Shown piece by piece: positions 16,635 to 24,400 of a stretch of 64,000 nucleotides of DNA. The notes below the pieces were generated by a model. It ran no database searches and was not told the origin of the DNA. It saw only the letters and a list, made by a program, of their open reading frames with translations. The position numbers and the translations under genes are program-made. Origin of the DNA: UBA3537 sp038138145. GTDB taxonomy: Bacteria > Bacteroidota > Bacteroidia > Flavobacteriales > Flavobacteriaceae. Within the stretch, counting starts at the first letter, position 1. Each line of letters begins with the position of its first letter. The stretch lies in contig JAYQDD010000001.1 of NCBI GenBank assembly GCA_038138145.1, forward strand, positions 1 through 64,000, written 5' to 3'.

Positions 16635-17523
16635 TCTTTATTGTGATGATTTTAGCGTTAATTTCAAAAGTATAACCTAATGGAATAGTTATGCTTTTTA
16701 GAGCTTCATTTAAGTTTACATGTGAAAATTGACCTGTAAAAAGAGTTTCACTTTCCACATTAATCAATTTAAACTTAACATCATACTGCCGTTCAAATTC
16801 GGAAAGAACCATGGAAATAGGAGTCGTATCAAATTGACTATACTGATCTATCCATGTTGGTCTAAAGTTCGAGGTTTGCGTTAAGTTTGCATTGTTTTTG
16901 TAGATTAAAAACTTTTCACTAGCAATAAGGCTTTGTTCTTCTAATGGAGTTTTTACCACAACAGATCCTTCATAGCAAGCTACTTCCAATACATCGACGC
17001 GCTGTTTAACCAAAAACTTTGTCCCCGTTACAGTTACAGTACCAAGTTTTGTTTCAACACTAAAGCTTGAACCTTTTTCGACTTCAAAGAACGCTTCACC
17101 ATCTAGAGTTACACTTCGATTTTTAAACCAAAAAAGGGGATTGTAACTCACTATTGATACTGTATTTAGTGTGATTTTTGAGTTATCTGGAAGGTTTATA
17201 GACTCTGTTTCTGCAATTCCAGTATGTGCATTAGTTTTATAAGTAGATAGCCCAAAAAACAGCCCTAAAAATACAACAATAGTAGCGGCAACACGGCTAA
17301 AATAGACAAGCCAATTTTGGTTGGAATTTTCTTTTGTTGTTGCATATTTGTTTTTGAATTGAACGAGTTTAGAATCAGCGTCAAATTCTGGTGCCTTTAG
17401 GAGTTTAGCATAGGCCGATATTTCTTCCAAAAAAGCGGCCTCATCAAGTGCATTAAAATGCTCTTTCTCAGCGTGGCTTAGGCTGTTGTTTAACCATTTT
17501 CCTATGAGTTTATCTTTATTCAA
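16627..17523 (-). CDS. FecR family anti-sigma factor
   Basis: This 298-aa protein has a cytoplasmic N-terminal anti-sigma segment (WLNNSLSHAEKEHFNAL), one membrane helix near residues 88-105 (VAATIVVFLGLFFGLS), and a periplasmic FecR domain (INLPDNSKITLNTVS, LDGEAFFEVEKG, VTVTGTKFLV). A C-terminal STN-like part follows (LSEFERQYDVKFKL). The start codon appears to be TTG (17523-17521), 6 bp after the sigma gene stop; no ATG fits. It overlaps the TonB receptor by 8 bp. It should hold the ECF sigma factor inactive, or activate it, until the receptor signals. Confidence 0.92.
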   Translation of the reverse strand: MNKDKLIGKWLNNSLSHAEKEHFNALDEAAFLEEISAYAKLLKAPEFDADSKLVQFKNKYATTKENSNQNWLVYFSRVAATIVVFLGLFFGLSTYKTNAHTGIAETESINLPDNSKITLNTVSIVSYNPLFWFKNRSVTLDGEAFFEVEKGSSFSVETKLGTVTVTGTKFLVKQRVDVLEVACYEGSVVVKTPLEEQSLIASEKFLIYKNNANLTQTSNFRPTWIDQYSQFDTTPISMVLSEFERQYDVKFKLINVESETLFTGQFSHVNLNEALKSITIPLGYTFEINAKIITIKNE

Positions 17524-17529
17524 AACAAA

Positions 17530-18039
17530 TTATATTTTTATGAGTTGTTTTTTTAATTTTTTAATAGCTCCATACAGTCTTTTTTCTACTGCTTTGGTAG
17601 ATATTCCAAGAAATTCTGCAATTTCTTTGTGTTTTTTACCTTCAACTCTGTTGAGCATAAATGCTACACGTTGTGCCTCAGTCAAAGATGCCAACGCAGA
17701 TTGTAACTTGGCTAAATATTCTTTTGTTTCAAGAACAAATTCAGGATTTTCATTATCAATGTTGTTGGATCTAAAAAAGGCATTGTGGTTGTAAACCGTT
17801 TTTTTTCTTGCTAAACTGTTGAGTGTTACATTATTGGCCACTTTGTACAAAAAACCTTTTGCTTTATTTGGAGGAACTTTGCGGCAATTTTTCCATAATT
17901 TTAGAAAGGCTTCTTGCACTTTGTCTTCGGGATCAGAACTACCACCATATTTGTAGTACAAATAGCGAAATAAATCCTTTGAGTGCTTTTGGTAGAGTGC
18001 ATCAAAAACAGACTCTTCACATGTGGATACTAAAGACAT
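17530..18039 (-). CDS. ECF-type RNA polymerase sigma factor
   Basis: This 169-aa protein has sigma region 2 (FDALYQKHSKDLFRYLYYK, then EDKVQEAFLKLWKN) and region 4 (LTEAQRVAFMLNRVEGKKHKEIAEFLGISTKAVEKRL), the latter a clear helix-turn-helix. Its length is typical for FecI-like sigma-70 ECF factors of Bacteroidota. It lies 26 bp after the lipoprotein gene and 6 bp before fecR. The repeated promoter-like element at 19557-19593, 19733-19769 and 21317-21353 is the likely target of this factor (inference), which would make the operon self-activating. Confidence 0.93.
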   Translation of the reverse strand: MSLVSTCEESVFDALYQKHSKDLFRYLYYKYGGSSDPEDKVQEAFLKLWKNCRKVPPNKAKGFLYKVANNVTLNSLARKKTVYNHNAFFRSNNIDNENPEFVLETKEYLAKLQSALASLTEAQRVAFMLNRVEGKKHKEIAEFLGISTKAVEKRLYGAIKKLKKQLIKI

Positions 18040-18065
18040 GATGGTAGTTATTCCAATTACATTAA

Positions 18066-19541
18066 TTATTCGTCACAATCTTCATAATTGTATCCTTCTT
18101 TGAATAATGTACTATGAAAAGTAGCGGAATTTGTTTCCATATCAATCAAGTAAAAATCAACAACATTACCATCGCATCTGAAGTTTAATAAATAATCTCC
18201 TTGATTTCCAAAACCAAAGTCGATAGTTAAATATCCTTCGTATTGGTCGTAGTAATATTGGTTTGGATTAGGGATTGCGTCTTCTATTCCACCAAATTCT
18301 CCATTGTTGCTATAAATTGTGTATCTATATCCATCGCTTGCAAATTCATAGAGTGTATTATCTTCAAACCCTAAAAGGTGCCACCTGCCTTCAATTGGAT
18401 ATGAATCATCACCTCCCTCATAATAACCAGGCGTTAATTCAAACATTTGCTCTCCTTGTGTAAAAGTCAAATAAAAATTCTCCCCTAAGCTGCAATTTGA
18501 AACAGTCCAAGTTCCAGCGACTTGCTGTAAATCAGACCCAAGATCAAATTCAGCCAATGTAGAACCGCTTTGAGCATCTCCGAATACATCCCATGAGCCA
18601 TAAATTATTTCACCATTGGAACCATAACCAATTTGTAACGTTCCGTCAGAACTAAAATGAATGTTGTAGTTGTTTATGTCAATGGAACTATCAAAGAAAT
18701 TATCATCCGATATATGCCAAAGTTCATAAGACCATATGTTTTGTTCAACATAAGAAGCCGGACAGTCTTCGTTTTCATATTCACCGTCGACAATAACAAT
18801 GTTTACTTCGAAAACAGAGGAGGTTAAATTTTCACCTTCAAAGTCGGTTTGTCCAACGGCGTATAATGTTTGAGGATTGGATATATTTGTGTATAGTTCA
18901 TTGGAGAGGTTGCCATTCCATATGGCATTGGTTTGATTTTCGGCATCTTCATATGACAAATAAAACGAGATATAGTAAAATGTTTCATTACAAGCATATG
19001 CATCTGGAAGTTCAATTTGAGTAATACCGTCTGTTGGATCAGAATCGTTGTCAGGGTATGTCAAGTCTACACTGAATCCTTCATAAACACATTCAAATAG
19101 ATAATCATAGTTTTCACATGTTTCATATTGAATTAATGCGTCAAGTAACGCATCATTGGAATCTACAGTAATGATTTGATTTTCATAAATCAAATTGACT
19201 GGATAATCTATAGCGATGAAAAAATTTTCATCAATCATGTCCAATATTACCAAGATATCGTCACTATCTTCTGCACTTAATGTCTGTGTCAATTGCCAGT
19301 TTGCATCATAGACAAGAAAGCTCACAGGGTATTCGAAATCAATGCAGTTATCCTCCGAAGTAGTGTTGTTGTCATCACCGTCAAGGTTAGAACGTAATTG
19401 AGTGTATAATTCAGAACCTTCCTCAATATTTTCTTCAGTGTTACTAATGGTTTGCTCGTAAGCTTCATTTTGACATGAAGAAAAGATTAACAAGCTAATT
19501 AAAAATAAAAATGCTAATGGTTTTACGTTGTAATTTTTCAT
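18066..19541 (-). CDS. Large acidic surface lipoprotein, first gene of the ECF operon
   Basis: This 491-aa protein has a lipoprotein signal (LIFSSC, Cys23) and an extremely acidic, Tyr-rich mature part. The N-terminal half includes FEYPVSFLVYDANWQLTQTL, DYPVNLIYENQIITVDSND and a cysteine motif CENYDYLFEC. The second half has lipocalin-like WHLLGFEDNTLYEFASDGYR and FRCDGNVVDFYLID. I recognise no enzyme motif. It leads the operon with the sigma, FecR and TonB genes, and the ECF-type promoter element lies 15 bp before its start codon. A ligand-capturing surface partner for the TonB receptor is plausible but unproven. Confidence 0.8.
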   Translation of the reverse strand: MKNYNVKPLAFLFLISLLIFSSCQNEAYEQTISNTEENIEEGSELYTQLRSNLDGDDNNTTSEDNCIDFEYPVSFLVYDANWQLTQTLSAEDSDDILVILDMIDENFFIAIDYPVNLIYENQIITVDSNDALLDALIQYETCENYDYLFECVYEGFSVDLTYPDNDSDPTDGITQIELPDAYACNETFYYISFYLSYEDAENQTNAIWNGNLSNELYTNISNPQTLYAVGQTDFEGENLTSSVFEVNIVIVDGEYENEDCPASYVEQNIWSYELWHISDDNFFDSSIDINNYNIHFSSDGTLQIGYGSNGEIIYGSWDVFGDAQSGSTLAEFDLGSDLQQVAGTWTVSNCSLGENFYLTFTQGEQMFELTPGYYEGGDDSYPIEGRWHLLGFEDNTLYEFASDGYRYTIYSNNGEFGGIEDAIPNPNQYYYDQYEGYLTIDFGFGNQGDYLLNFRCDGNVVDFYLIDMETNSATFHSTLFKEGYNYEDCDE

Positions 19542-19556
19542 GGTTAATTTAAATTG

Positions 19557-19593
19557 TTTTGTATAAAACAGTTGAAACTTTAAAACTCCTACC
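19557..19593 (-). promoter_or_regulatory. Putative ECF-sigma promoter, copy A (sigma operon)
   Basis: On the minus strand the element reads GGTAGGAG, then TCAACTGTT, then TTATAC. GTAGGAG and CAACTGTT start exactly 18 bases apart, as in the two other copies. An A-rich stretch precedes it. It lies 15 bp before the ATG of the operon's first gene, giving a short leader. No TAnnTTTG housekeeping box is seen here. The assignment to the ECF factor is inference from its triple occurrence around that gene. Confidence 0.65.
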
Positions 19594-19732
19594 TCTAGGT
19601 TTAATTTTTATATGACTCTCAAAGAAAAAGTAAATTTCAAGAGTAAAGTTAAGCTATTTTAAATTAATGTTTTTCAAATTGAATTAGCTATGTAGTGCAT
19701 TTTTTTTTGGTTTTAAAAAAAATAAGTGTTGG

Positions 19733-19769
19733 GGTAGGAGTTTATTTAACTCAACTGTTTTATATGTAA
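19733..19769 (+). promoter_or_regulatory. Putative ECF-sigma promoter, copy B (candidate small RNA)
   Basis: GGTAGGAGTTT, then CTCAACTGTT, then TTATAT, with the same 18-base spacing as copies A and C and an A-rich tract upstream. It faces right, away from the sigma operon. The first terminator downstream is at 19863-19893, with no reading frame between, so the predicted transcript is about 120 nt and non-coding. Confidence 0.65.
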
Positions 19770-19774
19770 GAACT

Positions 19775-19893
19775 ATTTTAAAAGTTATTCATTTCAATAA
19801 TATAAATAGTATAAAGAAGTTGCTTCATGCTTATTAGGCATTGCAACAGTTGGTTAGTTATTAAAACGCTTTTACTCTCGTAAAAGCGTTTTT
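19775..19893 (+). ncRNA. Candidate small RNA controlled by the ECF-type element
   Basis: Between promoter copy B and a perfect Rho-independent terminator there is no convincing reading frame. The stretch holds a hairpin at 19819-19847 (GTTGC / GCAAC outer stem, ATGC / GCAT inner stem) and ends in the 13-bp terminator hairpin. The 5' end is estimated from the promoter position and may be several bases off. Function, targets and expression are unknown. The alternative is that the terminator ends stray transcription and no stable RNA exists. Confidence 0.5.
19863..19893 (+). terminator. Perfect Rho-independent terminator in a gene-free stretch
   Basis: AAAACGCTTTTAC and GTAAAAGCGTTTT form a perfect 13-bp stem with loop TCTC, and the 3' arm runs into a T5 tract. 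No plus-strand gene ends upstream of it (the upstream gene runs leftwards), which is why a short RNA is proposed. Confidence 0.88.
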
Positions 19894-19946
19894 CTATTTT
19901 TGGCAAAATATTTTTTTATAAAATTAAATAAATTTTTTATGTAACG

Positions 19947-19978
19947 TTTGCTTCTCATGTTTAAATATGTTAAGTTTG
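19947..19978 (+). promoter_or_regulatory. Housekeeping-type Bacteroidota promoter
   Basis: TTTG at 19947-19950 and TAAGTTTG at 19971-19978 are separated by 20 bases, matching the Bacteroidota consensus TTTG-N19/20-TAnnTTTG. The start codon of the next gene is 30 bp downstream. The promoter is enclosed by an 8-bp inverted repeat (ATGTAACG at 19939, CGTTACAT at 19979-19986), which could be an operator. Confidence 0.7.
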
Positions 19979-20007
19979 CGTTACATTATTAAATAAAAAT
20001 TAGAATT

Positions 20008-20403
20008 ATGGATCAAAACATTATTATCCCAGTCGTCGGAATGTTAACAGGAATCATCATACCAGTTGCGGATTTTATATGGTTATATCATGATAATAAA
20101 GGCAAAAGAGAAACAGTTCTCGAAATAGCCAAGCACTTGGATGATTCATCTAAGTTGGAGGAGTTATTGGCTATTTTTGAAGAGCGCAAAAAAGAACCAA
20201 TCGACTACCGTAGAGGAGGAGTTATTACCATTTTTGTTGGTGTAGGCATTTGGTTTTTTGGGTATTGGTCCATGGGCTCATTTTTCGAGGGCGCAGGCAT
20301 TTTAGTTGGTTTTATAGGCGTTGGTAGTTTGATTGCTGGATATCTGTACCCAAATACAGGAAAAGAGCTGACCAACGCCGTTGAAGAGTTTGAAAAAAAA
20401 TAA
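20008..20403 (+). CDS. DUF6249-like membrane protein
   Basis: This 131-aa protein has an N-terminal hydrophobic helix (IPVVGMLTGIIIPVADFIWLY), a charged cytoplasmic loop (HDNKGKRETVLEIAKHLDD), and two more membrane helices (GGVITIFVGVGIWFFGY, GAGILVGFIGVGSLIAGYLY). The pattern fits the DUF6249 family, which often sits near sigma factors or small regulators; I am moderately sure of the family name. A good housekeeping promoter precedes it and an HTH gene follows after 3 bp, so the two are co-expressed. Confidence 0.72.
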   Translation: MDQNIIIPVVGMLTGIIIPVADFIWLYHDNKGKRETVLEIAKHLDDSSKLEELLAIFEERKKEPIDYRRGGVITIFVGVGIWFFGYWSMGSFFEGAGILVGFIGVGSLIAGYLYPNTGKELTNAVEEFEKK

Positions 20404-20406
20404 CCC

Positions 20407-20619
20407 TTGGGAAAGAATCATAAAAAGTTATTGAATAATCTTGAGGAACTTCGAAAATCTGCAGGGTTGACCCAGCAAGAACTTTCAATTGCAGCAGAAG
20501 TTTCTAGAAAAAGTATAAATGCTGTCGAGAATGGAGTGTACATTCCTTCGACAGTTTTGGCACTCAAAATCGCAAAAACCATCAACTGCTCTGTTGAGGA
20601 CTTATTCAAATTGCCATGA
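20407..20619 (+). CDS. Small XRE-family HTH regulator
   Basis: This 70-aa protein consists almost wholly of a Cro/CI-type helix-turn-helix: LEELRKSAGLTQQELSIAAE, then SRKSINAVENGVYIPSTVLAL and the family end CSVEDLF. It uses a TTG start 3 bp after the stop of the upstream membrane-protein gene; there is no ATG in frame that keeps the first helix. Translational coupling with that gene is likely. The possible operator is the 8-bp inverted repeat around the promoter at 19939-19986. Confidence 0.85.
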   Translation: MGKNHKKLLNNLEELRKSAGLTQQELSIAAEVSRKSINAVENGVYIPSTVLALKIAKTINCSVEDLFKLP

Positions 20620-20704
20620 TTGTATTTTGGTTTGCATTATAAAGTAAATTAGTCTACATTTATAATATTATAAAAAAAACATTAAATACAAAAGAACGTA
20701 ACCA

Positions 20705-21229
20705 ATGAAAAACCTCATTTTTCTTTTTGTTTTTTTAATCTTTACATGTACTGGCAGTGAAGATGCCAATGCTCAAAACGAGAAGGATATATTTACAATT
20801 TACTTGGTTAGGCATTCCGAAAAGGATTTATCCACCAATAATCCTTCAGACCCTCCATTATCTCCATGTGGAAAACAAAGGTCTGAAAACTTAAGTAGTT
20901 TTCTTAAAGACGTTAATTTGGATGTTATTTACAGCACCGACTATGTGCGTACCAAAAGCACAGCACGTCCTACAGCAAACGCAAAAGGATTGGAAATTGA
21001 GCAGTACGATGCACAAGAACTCAAAGATTTTTCACAATTATTGATTGATCGTCAGCAAGACGCACTTGTTGTTGGACACAGCAATACAACTGGAGTTTTG
21101 GCGGGTCTTTTGGTTGGGGAAAATAGGGGTGCATTTGATTTGGATATTTATGATCGCGTTTATCAAGTGGTTGTTTACAAAAATAAAGGCCGACTTCATT
21201 TATTGCATGTATCCATAGATTGCAATTAA
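20705..21229 (+). CDS. Histidine phosphatase (SixA/phosphoglycerate-mutase-like), exported
   Basis: This 174-aa protein has an N-terminal export signal with a possible lipobox (LIFTC, Cys15). The catalytic core begins with YLVRHSEKD (RHxE motif, His nucleophile in RHS). LSPCGKQRSENLSSFL and DVIYSTDYVRTKSTARPTA follow, then the second histidine in ALVVGHSNTTG. This is the short branch-2 architecture; phosphate substrate unknown, acting outside the inner membrane. It is in a plus-strand group with the DUF6249 and HTH genes but has an 85-bp gap to the latter. Confidence 0.85.
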   Translation: MKNLIFLFVFLIFTCTGSEDANAQNEKDIFTIYLVRHSEKDLSTNNPSDPPLSPCGKQRSENLSSFLKDVNLDVIYSTDYVRTKSTARPTANAKGLEIEQYDAQELKDFSQLLIDRQQDALVVGHSNTTGVLAGLLVGENRGAFDLDIYDRVYQVVVYKNKGRLHLLHVSIDCN

Positions 21230-21316
21230 TATTGGGCTTGAAAGTTGCTAAGGTCAATTCATAACTCTTGAATTATACTTTTTTCTCGGAGGATTGTAAA
21301 AAAATAAATCCAAAAA

Positions 21317-21353
21317 GGTAGGAGTTTTATAGTCTCAACTGTTACATACAAAA
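21317..21353 (+). promoter_or_regulatory. Putative ECF-sigma promoter, copy C (dikinase-like gene)
   Basis: GGTAGGAGTTTT, then CTCAACTGTT, then ACATAC, with the same 18-base spacing between GTAGGAG and CAACTGTT as copies A and B, and an A-rich tract upstream. It lies about 100 bp before the ATG at 21453, leaving a leader of roughly 90 nt. It suggests that the secreted dikinase-like protein belongs to the same regulon as the STN receptor operon. Confidence 0.65.
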
Positions 21354-21452
21354 TAATATTAAGTCCATTTTGGTTTATGTTGAAATTACTTTATTAGTAA
21401 GCAAAACATTTGTATATTAGTGACTTATAAACCGATTTAACATCACTTTTTA

Positions 21453-24400
21453 ATGATTAAAAGAATTTGTATATTAATTCTTTGCTCAATATCTTTTTTT
21501 AATTTTTGTGTTGCTCAAAATGTAACAATCGATAATTATTCTGTAAATGGTCTTGGTCAAGTACAACTATCGATACAGGCCCAAGCAGGCAAATATTACA
21601 TTCTTCACGCACAGCACAGTCCTACGTTCAACTGGGCCACCTCACTGACAATTGGTGTTAATGGAACCATGGTAATTTCCGAACCTGCTGGAGCTTATCC
21701 ATTGGCCAATTATACCATAACAGAACATGATATCTTAGCGCCAGATGATTACGACGGAGATGGTATAGATGACATTACTGAATTTTATAACATGCCTACA
21801 GATTCACCGTTCAATTTTGCACCTCCCATTGATTTAATAGACGGATCAACCTCAATTCCGGATCATGATACTTTTTTGGAATTAGCCACTGTAAATAATG
21901 TAGGTTGGGCTCCATTTTTAGATGATCAGTTGTATGTGAAATTTGGTATACTAAATCGTGATACTTCCGAACCTCAGGTGTATTTCATCAACAGTAATAC
22001 CTATGTAATTCACGCAAGTTTCTGGAGTGGAATTGGAGCTTCTGTCACTGGGGATGATAGTTCTGGAGAAATTGTTTTTAATCCTAATGATATTCTCCCA
22101 AATGGGGTTATTGGGAGTTATTCTTTCAATTTCTCTTTCGGCGATGCTTATGATTTTGAGGACACTCAACGCACCTATGAATTATTAGTGGCCAGTATGC
22201 CTTTTCTTCAAAATAACATGAATCATTTTATTGGACAAGCCGATGAAGATAACCACATCAACAATTATGCTGAAGACTTTGAAGATTCAAGAATAGATGT
22301 AGTTTTAGAAACCGATGTATTTGCTGAAGTAAATTACATTCCGTTTCATGAAGCCGAAGGTTATGGGTTTTTTAAGCATATGACAGATCTTAATGAAACC
22401 CCAGGGAGTAGAGATATTGTTCTATATGATGCATTACCAAATTCATTGCCGAGAGTAGGAGGAATCATAACCTCTGTAATACAAACCCCATTGTCGCATG
22501 TAAATTTGAGGGCAATTCAAGACAATGTTCCTAATGCATACATCGCCAATCCTTTATCGAATGATGCTATTTCTAGTTTACTTGGAGGATATATTTATTA
22601 TAAAGTAGAAAATGACCGCTATGAAATTCGAGAAGCAACTTTAAATGAAGTCAATGCTTGGTATGAAGAATTGAGGCCAACAGAGCCACAAATCCCAATA
22701 CGTGATTTGAGCATTACACAAATCATGCCCTTAGATAATATTGGCTTTGAAATGTCAACGGCCTTTGGCGCAAAATGTTCTAATCTAGCCACCATGAGGT
22801 CCTTTGATCTTCCTTCAGGCACAATTCCCGATGGTTTTGGAATTCCATTTTACTACTACGATGAATTCATGCAGTTCAATAATTTTTATGAAGAGGCACA
22901 AGTCATGATCGACAATCCTACTTTTCAAACAGACATCAACTTTAGAATTGATCGTTTGAGAGATTTTAGAAGAGCCATTAAAGACGCTCCAATGCCCCAA
23001 TGGATGTTGGATGACCTTCAAGCCATGCACGATGATTTTCCCGAGGGTACTCCTGTTCGATGTCGCTCCAGCACGAATAACGAAGATTTACCCGGATTTA
23101 GTGGGGCTGGTTTATATACTTCAAAAACCCAATACCCAGATGAAGGACACATATCTAAATCCATCAAACAGGTGTATGCAAGTATGTGGAATTTTAGAGC
23201 ATATGAAGAACGAGATTTTTATCGTGTAGATCATTTTATGGCTGCAATGGGCATCCTTTGTCATACCAATTTTCAAGGGGAACAATCCAATGGGGTTGGG
23301 ATCAGTATAGATCCTATTTATGAAACTGAAGACACTTTTTATCTGAATACTCAAGTAGGAGAATCCTTAATTACAAACCCTGACCCAAATTCAGTACCAG
23401 AAGAGATTTTATTGTATAGAGATCCAACGCAAGGAGGAGGGTATCTTGTTTTAAGGTTATCCAATTTGGTGAATCCGGGCGAACTGGTTATGGATCAGCA
23501 ATATCTCGATCAAATGAGAGATTTTCTTACTGTTATTCATGATGAATTTGCAATACTTTATGATGTCGTTGGCGCAGAAGGTTTTGGAATGGACATCGAA
23601 TACAAAGTTACAGCGCAAGATCAATTAATAATAAAACAAGCAAGGCCTTGGGTTTCATTTTGGGCGGACATCAATGGAGATTATGATTTAGGTATAACGG
23701 CAATTGTGGAACCTCAATCTTCTTCCACTCTTGGTAATAATGAGCTTGTCACTATAACTGTGGCCAATGAAGGGTTAAATGCGATGAGTAATTTTGATCT
23801 TGAACTGGTGGTGGACGATCAATCAATAGAAACAATTACAATTCCCCATACCATTGAACCTTTTAGTGAAGCAAATTTTCAATTTTCAGTACCTCAAGAT
23901 TTTTCTGTTGTAGGCGATTATAGTGTCACAGCAATGGTGAGTCATGAAGATGATGAATACGAAAACAACAACACTTTAAATGCTGTGATTAGCAAGACTC
24001 ATGAGGTAGATGCGGCTCTTTCCATTGAAGATTCATTTGTTGTTTGTAATGACGTGGTTGAAGTCTCTGCCGTTGTAACCAACCAAGGTGATACTACCAT
24101 TACGGATGTACAAATTGAGGTCGTAGTTAATGGTTCAGTTGTAGAAATTATCAACGCTAGCGTAGACATTCCTTTTCAAGAACAAGAAACAATAATTATT
24201 TCTGTTAACAGCAACCTTCAACAAAATAATAATATCACTTTAAACCTGTTGAGCGTATCCCCACAATCGGATGGAGACTCAACCAACAATTCGGCTACTG
24301 CAACTACAAATCTTGAATCGGATTATGATGTCATTACATTGGTTATTAATGCGGACAATTATCCTCAAGAAACTTCTTGGAAGCTCGTAAACGAATTCAA

